From Lentzea albidocapillata (lineage in GTDB: Bacteria > Actinomycetota > Actinomycetes > Mycobacteriales > Pseudonocardiaceae): a DNA stretch of 64,000 nt. Below are positions 26,969-34,955 of this stretch, in pieces. The DNA is taken from positions 124,001 to 188,000 of the forward strand of contig NZ_JOEA01000008.1 in assembly GCF_000719115.1 (NCBI RefSeq), given 5' to 3'. Each line of letters begins with the position of its first letter. The first letter of the stretch is position 1. The notes below the pieces were generated by a model. The model did not search any database and was not told where the DNA came from. It saw only the letters and a program-made list of their open reading frames with translations. The translations under genes and the position numbers were made by a program.

Positions 26969-28101
26969 CGTGTCTCCAGGTGCGGGTGCGGCACAGCGGT
27001 GTTCATGCGCGGGTCCCAGGCGGCGAACTCCTCGGCCCGCGCGCGGGCGCGGTCGGCGATCTCGCGGGTGGTGTCCGCGTCCCAGCCAGGAGCGGTGGCC
27101 AGCCCCCACAGCGGGTGCAGGCGGGCGCCACGGCGGACCTTGGCTTCGTAGGAGTCGCAGCCGAGGTCGATCGCGGTGAAGCCGTTAGCCGCGGCGAACT
27201 CGATCGCGTGGTAGTAGGTGAGGTTGTAGTAGAGCGCGGCGGACCGGGCCATGTCGTCGTCGAGCCCGTGGACGCGCCCGAACAGGGTGCTGCCCCAGCC
27301 GAAGAACTGGGTGAAGCCGACGACCCGCCCGCCCTGCCGGGCGAGGACGACGTGGCAGATGTCGTCCATCGTCGCCACCTGCTCGGCGAACCGGCCTGCC
27401 TCGGCCTCGGCGGTGATCTCGTGGCCGTAGCGGCGCAGCACCCGCGCGGACAGCTCGCCGAGGTGCTCGTGGCACTCCGACAGGCGCAGCACCTCGGCGC
27501 GGCAGCCCGCGTCGGCGAACTTGCGCATCTCCTTGCGCATGCGCGCCGCGGTGTTCTCGCTGACCGCAGCCCGGTATCCGGCCAGCCCGCTCGGCTCGAC
27601 GGGCAGCCGGGCGTGGGCGTCGAGCAGGAACACCCGGTCGTCCGGGCTCGACGGGGTCATGGCCAGTGCGTCATCGGTCAGGTAGAGCACGGCGGTCGCC
27701 GCCGCGTCCTCGGCGCGCAGGCGCTCCAGCAGCGCGGCGACGGCGGCGGCGCGCACGTCTTCCGACAGGCCGGGCCGGATCAGGTACTCCGAGCTGTAGC
27801 CGTGCCTGGTCCCGCCGAGGACGACGGGGCTGCCCGCGGGCGCACCGTAGTACTGCGGGTCGTAGTAGCGCGGGATAGCGCCTTCGAACCGGTACACCGG
27901 CAGCGCCGCGACGAGCTCCCCGTCGCGGCGCACCAGCAGGTACCGGTGCTCGCAGTCGCCGAACGTCTCGACGAACCGCAGCCAGGCGTGGCTGGAGTAG
28001 ACGGCGGCCCCGGCGGCGACAGCGTCCCACTCCGTGCGGGGCACCTCCTCGACCCGGCCGGCCTCCTCGACGACGAGGTCCGCGACGGCGACCGGGCTCA
28101 C
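26965..28101 (-). CDS. GNAT/FemAB-like acyltransferase (BioF2-like domain)
   Basis: 378 residues from a GTG that overlaps the ATP-grasp stop (GTGA). Two GNAT-like halves: an N-terminal half with YLLVRRDGELVAALPVYRFEG and a C-terminal half with VVLARQGGRVVGFTQFFGWG, LYYNLTYYHAIEFAAANGF and IDLGCDSYEAKVRRG. This is the BioF2/FemAB-like fold that transfers acyl or aminoacyl groups to amines. A tRNA-dependent or ACP/CoA-dependent donor cannot be told apart from sequence. In this context it may form an amide on the N-hydroxylated amino acid; this is inference. Confidence 0.75.
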   Translation of the reverse strand: MSPVAVADLVVEEAGRVEEVPRTEWDAVAAGAAVYSSHAWLRFVETFGDCEHRYLLVRRDGELVAALPVYRFEGAIPRYYDPQYYGAPAGSPVVLGGTRHGYSSEYLIRPGLSEDVRAAAVAALLERLRAEDAAATAVLYLTDDALAMTPSSPDDRVFLLDAHARLPVEPSGLAGYRAAVSENTAARMRKEMRKFADAGCRAEVLRLSECHEHLGELSARVLRRYGHEITAEAEAGRFAEQVATMDDICHVVLARQGGRVVGFTQFFGWGSTLFGRVHGLDDDMARSAALYYNLTYYHAIEFAAANGFTAIDLGCDSYEAKVRRGARLHPLWGLATAPGWDADTTREIADRARARAEEFAAWDPRMNTAVPHPHLETR

Positions 28102-29459
28102 TCCGGTTCTCCGGCCGCGGCTTCCTTCAGCCTGGCCTCCAGGCAGTCGAAGACCGCGTAGGTGTCGGCGACCATCTGCGCGCGGGTCGGGGCGGTCAGG
28201 AACAGCATGCCGATGCAGTTGGCGATGCCGCGGGCCTCGGTGTAGTGGGGCACCCGCGTGCCGTCCGGCGCCGTGAGCCCGTGCACGTGGGTGATCGTGC
28301 TGCCCGGCGACACCAACCGGTGCAGTTCGGCGGTGCGCGAGTCCCAGACGGGTTCGGTTCGCCACGGCCTGCCCGCGGAGTCCGTCCCGATCAGCGACAA
28401 CTCCGCGGCCGCCGATCCGGCGTCGACCAGCATGCGGTCCGGGTAGTCGACCGGCTCACCGAGCAGCTGCCGGATGAACATGCCGACCAGGTCGACGCCG
28501 AACACCGACTCCACGACGCCGGTGATGGCCGAGCCACCGAACCGGGCGGCGGACTCCAGGAGCATGACCGTTCCGTCGGCGCACAGCTTCATCTCGGTGT
28601 GCGTGCCGCAGGTATCCAGGCGCAGCGCGTCCACCGCGGCCGTGGCCACCCGCTCGATCTCGCGCTGCAGCGGCTCCGGCAGCGCGCACGGGGCGTGGCT
28701 GCTCAGCTCGGTGAACGGCGGGATGGTCGGGATGCGGCCGGTGATGGCGATCGGGTGGTACACGCCGTCGGCGACGATGCCCTCGACGCTGAGGTAGTCG
28801 CCGAAGCCGGGCTCGTCGTACCAGCCGTCGGTGGTTCCCGCGATGATCTCCTCGACCAGCAGTTGGCGTGGCGCCTCCGCTTCGTAGTACTCGCCTGCGC
28901 CGTAGGCCACGAGGTCGTCGAGTGCCTTGGCGACGGTGATCCACGCGATGGCCACGTCGGCCTCCTCGCGCAGGACGAACTGCCCGATGGACCCGGCGCC
29001 CCAGGCGGGCTTGAGCAACATGGGCGCGGTCAGCTCGCGGAACGCGGCCAGCAGGTCGGCCTCGCTGCCCACCCGGCGGAACTCCGGTCCTGGCACCCCG
29101 GCTTCGGCCCAGCGCTCGCGCATGAGGCGCTTGTCGCGGGAGTCACGCACGTTGGCGCCGGGGCCGGGCAGTCCGAGCCGTTGCGCGGCCAGCGACACGG
29201 CAAGCAGCGCCCACTCGGCGAACCCGGTCACGGCGTCGGCTCCGACGGCTTTCGCGGTCTCGACGATCAGATCGACGAGGTCGTCGCCGCGGACCGGCTC
29301 GGTCCACCGGGGAATGATCTCGGCGCAGTGCTCGCGCCACGGCCCGTCCGGCAGCGGCGCCAGTGCCAGCAGGTGTACCTCGGCGTGTGCGGCCATCCTC
29401 GGCACGGCGTGGTCGAGCGGAACCCCGCCCTTGCCGTGCACGAACAGCAGTTTCTTCAT
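28098..29459 (-). CDS. ATP-grasp carboxylate-amine ligase
   Basis: 453 residues. N-terminal Rossmann-like region (MKKLLFVHGKGG), then the ATP-grasp core: DSRDKRLMRERWAEAGVP near 110, MLLKPAWGAGSIGQF near 150, VEEIIAG near 205, and the metal-binding end THTEMKLCADGTVMLLESAARFGG near 290. This is the carbamoyl-phosphate-synthase-like subclass used in natural-product pathways to join a carboxylate, through acyl-phosphate, to an amine. Likely the peptide-bond maker of this operon, in place of an NRPS. Start overlaps the transporter stop (ATGA). Confidence 0.85.
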   Translation of the reverse strand: MKKLLFVHGKGGVPLDHAVPRMAAHAEVHLLALAPLPDGPWREHCAEIIPRWTEPVRGDDLVDLIVETAKAVGADAVTGFAEWALLAVSLAAQRLGLPGPGANVRDSRDKRLMRERWAEAGVPGPEFRRVGSEADLLAAFRELTAPMLLKPAWGAGSIGQFVLREEADVAIAWITVAKALDDLVAYGAGEYYEAEAPRQLLVEEIIAGTTDGWYDEPGFGDYLSVEGIVADGVYHPIAITGRIPTIPPFTELSSHAPCALPEPLQREIERVATAAVDALRLDTCGTHTEMKLCADGTVMLLESAARFGGSAITGVVESVFGVDLVGMFIRQLLGEPVDYPDRMLVDAGSAAAELSLIGTDSAGRPWRTEPVWDSRTAELHRLVSPGSTITHVHGLTAPDGTRVPHYTEARGIANCIGMLFLTAPTRAQMVADTYAVFDCLEARLKEAAAGEPE

Positions 29460-30754
29460 GATCCCTCGGTCTCGTTCAGGGGACGGGAGGCCCGGAAGCG
29501 CACCCAGGCGACGATGAGGAGCAGGAGCACCACGACGGCGAGTGCCTGCACGAAGGTGCGGTAGCCGACGGCGGCGCCGCCGAAGCCCATCAGCATCGTG
29601 CCGACGGGGATGCTGGAGTAGACGGTGAGCCTGCGCAGAGCGAAGACCCGCACCCGGACCTCGGCGGGCGTGCGGTGCAGCCACACCGCGCCGCCCACGG
29701 CGACCAGCACCGAGAACAGCGCGCCGTTGGCCGCCATCGCCGCGACGACCAGCACCGGTGCCTGCCCGGCGGCGGCGCCCACCAGCACCAGGCAGATGAC
29801 GCCGAGGCTCGCGCTGGCACAGGCCATCGCCGCGGTGCCGCGGAAGTCGCGGCGCAGGCGGGTGAGCGCCAGGGAACCGACGAGCATGCCCGCGCCGTAG
29901 GCGGTGGCGGCCCGGCCGAACCACACGGCCAGGTCGGTGGCGTCCGAGGTGTACTCCCCCAGCACGGCGGGCAGCACGGCGTAGAAGGGGAACACGATCA
30001 GGTTGGCCAGCACGCCCAGCTGGACCAGAAAGGTCAGGTCGCGGTGCCGACGCACCAGACTGACCGCGGGTTTGGCGTCGCGGACCAGGCCGCGCAGCAC
30101 CGAGGCCGGCTTGGGTTCCGGCGCGTCCGCCGCGCCGAGCCGCCTGCGGGTGACCGCGTCGAGGTGGCGGCGGGCCAGCAACGTCGCGCCGATCATGCAG
30201 ACGACGACTGCGACTGCGGTCAGCGGCACCACGCCCACCGCGCCCGCGGCGATCAGCAGACCGGTGAGCAGCGGTCCGACGACGCGTTCGACCTGTGAGT
30301 GGATCTGGGTCAGCAGGGCGGTGCGGGTCTGCGGCCAGGACGTGGGGGCCAGGTCGACCGCCACGGTCTCGGTGGCCGCGAGGTAGAGGGACTCGCCGGT
30401 GCTGATGAGCACGTAGCAGGTGCCCGCCAGCAGCACCACCGCCCCAGCGGGTTCCTGCCCGACGACGTAGACCAGACCAGCGACGGGCAACGTCATCAGC
30501 AACAGGAGCCGCACGAGCGTCGTGCGACTGTCCGCGCGGTCGATCACCCCCGAGACTGCGGCGACGGTGAGCAGCGAGATGACGCTGGAGAACCCGATGA
30601 CCAGGCCAAGCGCGGCGCCGCCGCCCGGCGCTTTCCCGATCCACCAGCTGACGGTGAACAGGCACGCCCCGGTGGCGATGATGACGATCAGACTGGGCAC
30701 CCACACGGCGAGGAACGCCGGCGTGGAGCGGTCCGAGGTGGCGGTAACGGTCAT
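29456..30754 (-). CDS. MFS transporter, probable product exporter
   Basis: 432 residues, about 12 hydrophobic segments. Typical MFS features: IGKAPGGGAALGLVIGFSSVISLL in the first helices, RADSRTTLVRLLLLM as the loop 2-3 motif, and a long middle loop (RRHLDAVTRRRLGAADAPEPKP) between the halves. Family members in biosynthetic operons export the product or a precursor. Start ATG 30754 overlaps the amidase stop (ATGA). Confidence 0.88.
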   Translation of the reverse strand: MTVTATSDRSTPAFLAVWVPSLIVIIATGACLFTVSWWIGKAPGGGAALGLVIGFSSVISLLTVAAVSGVIDRADSRTTLVRLLLLMTLPVAGLVYVVGQEPAGAVVLLAGTCYVLISTGESLYLAATETVAVDLAPTSWPQTRTALLTQIHSQVERVVGPLLTGLLIAAGAVGVVPLTAVAVVVCMIGATLLARRHLDAVTRRRLGAADAPEPKPASVLRGLVRDAKPAVSLVRRHRDLTFLVQLGVLANLIVFPFYAVLPAVLGEYTSDATDLAVWFGRAATAYGAGMLVGSLALTRLRRDFRGTAAMACASASLGVICLVLVGAAAGQAPVLVVAAMAANGALFSVLVAVGGAVWLHRTPAEVRVRVFALRRLTVYSSIPVGTMLMGFGGAAVGYRTFVQALAVVVLLLLIVAWVRFRASRPLNETEGS

Positions 30755-32052
30755 GCCGTCCCCCCAGAGGTGCGACCGCCGAGCGGGTAGCGCGGTACGC
30801 CCACCAGGGCGTTGATCTCGGCGGCCGCCCCGATCAGCTCGGCCTCGCTCCACCGCGGGCCCACGAGCTGCAGGGAGATGGGCGCGTCGAAGCCGGGGCT
30901 GTGCGCCACGGGGAACGTCAGCGACGGCAGGCCGAGCAGGCTCGCCATGGCCGCGTAGTTCACCCGCGGCGAGGTCGCCAGCTCCGCCGGATCGGGAATG
31001 GTGGACGCGACGGCGGGCTCGGTGTGGATGTTGCGGGGCATCATCGTGCCCGCGGGCAGCAGCCAGATGCCGGTGCCGGCGAGCAGTTCGGCGGCGCGCA
31101 CCTGGTAGGCGTCCTGGATGCCGATCAGCTCGGCGTAGCGCACGTCGTCGCAGGAGCGGCCGGAGGCGAGCGCGAGGCGAGTCGCCTCGGCCAGTTCGTC
31201 GTCGATCTGGTCGCTGGTGCGCTGCCAGGTGTCGGCGGCCTCCCGTGCGCAGAGTTGGTAGGCCGTGCCGCGGGCGGTGAACAGCTCGCCGAGCTCGACG
31301 GTCCGCACCCGGTGGCCCGCGTCGGTGAGAGCGGCGACCGCCGCGTCGACCGAGGCGCGGATCTCCGGTTCGAGGTCGGCGTCGAGCGCCTCGGCGACGA
31401 CACCGACGGTCAGCGGGACGCCGGTCAGGATCTCACGGCCGACGAGGCCGAGCGCGGGGTCGTGCTGCTCCCAGAAGTGCGCGAGGTCGTCGACGGTGCG
31501 GGTGATCCAGCCGGGCGCGTCCAGCCGCCCGGAGATGGTGAACACGCCTTCGAGGAGCCGCTTGTCGCTGGTCATGCGCAGCCCGGTCAACCCGCACGCG
31601 GCGGCGGGCAGGCGGACGGAGGCCACCGTGTCGGTGCCCATCGCGACGTCGCAGATGTTCGCCGCGACCGCGACCGCGCACCCGGTGCTGGACCCGGCCG
31701 GGTCGAGGTGCGGGAAGTACGGGTTCACGCAGCCGTGGTCGAGGCCGATGTTCAGCTCGGTGGTGACCAGCTTCGCGGTGATCGAGCCCGCCGGGACGCC
31801 CGCCAGGGCCGCCGCGGTGGCGGCCGGGTGGGCGCGGTGCCTGCGCAGGCCGAGCCGGGTGGCGAAGCCCGCGACGTCGACGGTGTCCTTCACCCCGATC
31901 CGCAGCCGCGGGTCCGTCACCGGGTGCAGCTCGACGGCCGCGCGGTAGCGGGCGTCGGCGTGACGCGCCCAGGCGTCGGCCTCGGCCGGGTCGATCGGGC
32001 CGCGCTCGCGCAGCGGCGCCAGCAACGCGGGCGGTGGCTGTCGGTGGTTCAT
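30751..32052 (-). CDS. Amidase signature family enzyme
   Basis: 433 residues. The Ser-cisSer-Lys machinery is complete: Lys55 in RIGVKDTVDVAGF, the DPAGSSTGCAVAVAA loop (cis-Ser) and GTDTVASVRLPAAACGLTGLR with the nucleophile Ser. Members hydrolyse amides or run amide transfer. In this pathway it may remove an amide protecting group, cyclise or transfer an acyl group; the sequence alone does not tell. Coupled by ATGA overlap to the DAHP synthase upstream. Confidence 0.88.
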   Translation of the reverse strand: MNHRQPPPALLAPLRERGPIDPAEADAWARHADARYRAAVELHPVTDPRLRIGVKDTVDVAGFATRLGLRRHRAHPAATAAALAGVPAGSITAKLVTTELNIGLDHGCVNPYFPHLDPAGSSTGCAVAVAANICDVAMGTDTVASVRLPAAACGLTGLRMTSDKRLLEGVFTISGRLDAPGWITRTVDDLAHFWEQHDPALGLVGREILTGVPLTVGVVAEALDADLEPEIRASVDAAVAALTDAGHRVRTVELGELFTARGTAYQLCAREAADTWQRTSDQIDDELAEATRLALASGRSCDDVRYAELIGIQDAYQVRAAELLAGTGIWLLPAGTMMPRNIHTEPAVASTIPDPAELATSPRVNYAAMASLLGLPSLTFPVAHSPGFDAPISLQLVGPRWSEAELIGAAAEINALVGVPRYPLGGRTSGGTA

Positions 32053-33269
32053 CGCCGGTTTCCTCCGGGGCTGATCAGTTCTGCCGCGTACCGCACGACG
32101 GCTTCGGCCTGGCCGCGATCGAGCCGCGGGTCGCACAGCGACGTGTACGGGGCCAGCGGCTCGGTGCGCACGAGGTCTTCCGGCCGGGCCAGGCACTCGG
32201 CGACCGGGTCCGGCGTCATCTCCAGGTGCAGACCGCCTGGCCGCAGGCCGTGCCCGCGCAGGACGCCGACGAACCCGCCGACCTCGGTCAGCACGTCGGC
32301 GAGCAGCCTGGTCTTCTGCCCTGCGGCGGTCTTGCGGGTGTTGCCGTGCATGGGGTCGCACATCCAGACCACCGACCCGGCCATCGGTCCGAGTGCGGCG
32401 ATCAGCTCGGTGAGCTTGGGGACAACCTGCTCGGCGCCCATCCGCGCGATCAGGGTCAGCTTGCCCTCACCGCGGGCAAGGCCGGTGACCAGCGCCGTGA
32501 TCTCCGGTGCGGTCATCGTCGGCCCGACCTTCAACCCGACCGGGTTGGTGATCGACCGCGCGAAGTGCACGTGCGCACCGTCGGGCTGCCGGGTCCGGTC
32601 GCCGATCCAGAGGAAGTGCGCCGAGGAGGCGTAGTGCCCGCCCGCGTACCAGTCCGGCCGCACCAGCGGCTGCTCGAAGTCCATCAGGAGGGCCTCGTGG
32701 CTGACGTAGGTCTGCACGAACGGCCCGTCGCAGGCCAGCGGGAGGAACCTGTTGAGGAACAGTGCGTCCAGCCCGGCCGCGGCGTGGTCGTAGGCGGCCA
32801 GCAGCCGCCGCACGTCGGGCTCGCGCTCGGCCAGGTCGAACCCGTTGACCGCTTCGCCGCGAAACGCCGGGACGACGGCGCCGTCCGGCAGTGTTTCGAC
32901 GGGACTCGACCGGGGCTTCGCGTACTGCCCGGCGAAGCGGCCGACCCGGACGACCGGCAGGCCGGTGTGCCCCTCGAACAGGTCCGCCAGGTCTTCCAGG
33001 AGCGCGGCTTTCGCCTGCATGCGGTCGGCGGTGGCGTCGGCGAACGGTTCGGCGCAGTCGCCGCCCTGGATGACGAACGCCTGACCGCGGGAGGCCGCGC
33101 GCAGTTCGCCGCGCAGCGCGTGGCAGGCCGCGGCATCCACCAGCGGGTGTCGCGCGCCCAGTTCGGCGCGCACGCGTGCGACGGCGTCCGGCGCCTGCCA
33201 GTCCGGTTGCTGCGCGGCGGTCCGCTCGCGGCTGGTGACGCCGTCGCCGCCCAGGCTCGTGGTCGTCAT
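32049..33269 (-). CDS. Class II DAHP synthase, short PhzC-like form
   Basis: 406 residues. Class II (plant-type) signatures: FVIQGGDCAEPF near residue 70, GRFAGQYAKPRSSP, the SHEALLMDFEQPL segment, SSAHFLWIGDRTR, NPVGLKVGP, and WMCDPMHGNT near 330. The enzyme condenses phosphoenolpyruvate and erythrose 4-phosphate, the first step to aromatic amino acids. It lacks the about 50-residue N-terminal and inserted regulatory elements of the mycobacterial enzyme and matches PhzC in length, so it is probably not feedback inhibited by Tyr/Phe/Trp. Its presence points to an aromatic precursor of this pathway, consistent with the MIO enzyme at the operon start. Confidence 0.93.
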   Translation of the reverse strand: MTTTSLGGDGVTSRERTAAQQPDWQAPDAVARVRAELGARHPLVDAAACHALRGELRAASRGQAFVIQGGDCAEPFADATADRMQAKAALLEDLADLFEGHTGLPVVRVGRFAGQYAKPRSSPVETLPDGAVVPAFRGEAVNGFDLAEREPDVRRLLAAYDHAAAGLDALFLNRFLPLACDGPFVQTYVSHEALLMDFEQPLVRPDWYAGGHYASSAHFLWIGDRTRQPDGAHVHFARSITNPVGLKVGPTMTAPEITALVTGLARGEGKLTLIARMGAEQVVPKLTELIAALGPMAGSVVWMCDPMHGNTRKTAAGQKTRLLADVLTEVGGFVGVLRGHGLRPGGLHLEMTPDPVAECLARPEDLVRTEPLAPYTSLCDPRLDRGQAEAVVRYAAELISPGGNRR

Positions 33270-34246
33270 CGCGCGCTCACGCCCAGCGAGTACAGCCGGT
33301 CGGTCTTGACCTTGCCGGTGGCCGTGCGCGGGATGCGCGGCACGCGATGGACGCCGCGTGGCAGCGGCAGGTCACCGAGCAGTCCCGGCAGCCGCGGCCT
33401 GAGGTCGTCGGCCGGGCCGGTGTGGAACAGCTCGTAGTGCTCGCCGCGGATCCCGTCGCGCACGGCCAGGCAGACCACCTCGGTTCCCGGCAGCGCCGCG
33501 GCGAGCAGCCCTTCCACCGCGCCCAGGTCGCAGCGGCGGCCGTTGATCTTCACCAGCCGGGAGCTGCGACCCACGAAGTGGAACTCGCGATCGCCGACGA
33601 CGCGGACGACGTCGGTGAGGAGGTGGGTGGTCGCGGCCGCGGCCGCGCCGACGCGCCGGGCGATGCGGGGGCTGCGCACGTGCAGCAGGCAGGTCTCGTC
33701 CGGCGACTCCGGCCGGTCCGCGAAGGCCACGTCCGGCAGCAGCCGCCAGGGTGCGGGGTCAGCCGAGATGTCGCGCTGGGCGACGCCACCGGTCTCCGTC
33801 GACCCGAACAGCTCGACCGCGCGGAGCCCGCGAGCCGTCAGCGCCGGCAGCGCCTGCGCGGTCGCCGCGGTCGTCGGCCCGGTGCCGTGCAGCGCGATCG
33901 AGCCGGTGAGGTCGGCGGCGCCCGCGGCCACCGCGCGCATGACGTGCCAACTCGCGGGCAGGCACACGAACAGGGTGCGGGCGCCGGCCGGCAGGACGGG
34001 CAGGGCCAGCACGTCGTGCGAGAGATCCTGCACGGGCACGCCGAGGATGCGCGGCAGCAGGTCGCCGAACAGCGTGCCGTAGAGGTGGGTCGTCGGGGCG
34101 AAGGTGACGACCTGGTCCACCGGGCCGAGCGAGGCCGCGGCGACCAGCTCGGTCTCCGCTACCAGCTGCGCGCCGGTGCGCGCCCAGTCGACCGGCTCGC
34201 CGGTGTGCCCGGAGGTGCGGAAGACCCGGTCGGCGACGGTGATCAC
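33266..34246 (-). CDS. Truncated AMP-forming ligase that begins at the P-loop
   Basis: 326 residues against about 500 for the family. It starts with a P-loop-like RTSGHTGEPVDW (about 11-22; the usual Lys after Pro is absent, a Val-Asp instead), then LFGSTETGG near 143 (A5), the hinge region VGRSSRLVKINGRRCDLGAVE near 225 and the A10 Lys RTATGKVKTDR at the end. The entire region before the P-loop is missing, yet the rest is complete and in frame, and it is coupled both ways (GTGA, ATGA). It is next to a free carrier protein, so its likely job is to charge that protein. Confidence 0.8.
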   Translation of the reverse strand: MITVADRVFRTSGHTGEPVDWARTGAQLVAETELVAAASLGPVDQVVTFAPTTHLYGTLFGDLLPRILGVPVQDLSHDVLALPVLPAGARTLFVCLPASWHVMRAVAAGAADLTGSIALHGTGPTTAATAQALPALTARGLRAVELFGSTETGGVAQRDISADPAPWRLLPDVAFADRPESPDETCLLHVRSPRIARRVGAAAAATTHLLTDVVRVVGDREFHFVGRSSRLVKINGRRCDLGAVEGLLAAALPGTEVVCLAVRDGIRGEHYELFHTGPADDLRPRLPGLLGDLPLPRGVHRVPRIPRTATGKVKTDRLYSLGVSAR

Positions 34247-34539
34247 CTCGCCGCCCCGAGCACGGCCTGGTCCTCGATCTGGTCGCGGACGAACTCGGCG
34301 ATGCGGGCGATCGAGGCGAACCAGTGCCGCACGTCGTGCCCGACGAAGTCGACCTCGATGCCGAACTCGGCTTCCACCCTGGCGATGCAGTCCAGTGCGG
34401 AGAGGCTGTCGTAGTTGCCGTCGAGGCCTTCGGTCAGCGGGACGTCGTCGGCAAGGGCGTCGACGGCCGGGCCGAACTGGTCGCGGAGCACGTGCCGGAC
34501 CCTGGCGTTGACCTGCTCGGTGGTGGGCAGTTCGCTCAT
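34243..34539 (-). CDS. Free-standing acyl/peptidyl carrier protein
   Basis: 98 residues, four-helix carrier protein with the phosphopantetheine site in NYDSLSALDCIARVE (Ser45). The sequence around it (DSLS) is ACP-like. It stands alone, followed by the truncated ligase (overlapping start). It presumably tethers an aromatic acyl or amino-acyl intermediate. A phosphopantetheinyl transferase is not encoded in the window, so one elsewhere must modify it. Confidence 0.9.
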   Translation of the reverse strand: MSELPTTEQVNARVRHVLRDQFGPAVDALADDVPLTEGLDGNYDSLSALDCIARVEAEFGIEVDFVGHDVRHWFASIARIAEFVRDQIEDQAVLGAAR

Positions 34540-34542
34540 TGG

Positions 34543-34941
34543 TCAGCCTTTCGGTTCGTCAGCTCGACGCAGTACGCCCGAGCGCCAGATGTGCACGTGC
34601 TCGCGTGGGGTGGGACGGAATTCCAGGTACAGGAACGCCGACGGGTGGACGACGCCCAGCGCGGCGGCGACCTGTTCGGCGAACGCGGCGCGGAACTCCT
34701 CGTCCCGGTCGGTTCCGACGCACGCCACGACCGAGGCGAAGCGGAGGCCGTCGGCGTCCTTGGCGACCGCCTCGACCGGCATCCCGCCGGTGAAGACGGT
34801 GCCGGGCCGGTGGTCGGTGAAGTGCACCACGACGTGTGCCGGTTCGACGCCGCGGTCGCGGAGCCAGCGGGTCAGGCCGAGGGCCACCGCGCGGCGCCTG
34901 GGCACGGGCAGGGGATCACAGGTGATGGTGATGGTGGGCAT
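34543..34941 (-). CDS. Fused tautomerase-superfamily protein (4-OT/MIF fold)
   Basis: 132 residues starting Met-Pro, so removal of Met would leave the catalytic N-terminal Pro1 of tautomerases. Two beta-alpha-beta units are visible: 2-55 (TITITCDPLPVPRRR...) and about 68-120 (ASVVACVGTDRDEEFRAAFAEQV...FLYLEFRPTPR). It has MIF/cis-CaaD-like length. Substrate is unknown; a keto-enol or double-bond shift on an aromatic-derived intermediate would fit. The carrier protein gene follows after 3 bases. Confidence 0.75.
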   Translation of the reverse strand: MPTITITCDPLPVPRRRAVALGLTRWLRDRGVEPAHVVVHFTDHRPGTVFTGGMPVEAVAKDADGLRFASVVACVGTDRDEEFRAAFAEQVAAALGVVHPSAFLYLEFRPTPREHVHIWRSGVLRRADEPKG

Positions 34942-34955
34942 GGTCCTTGGGCGGA

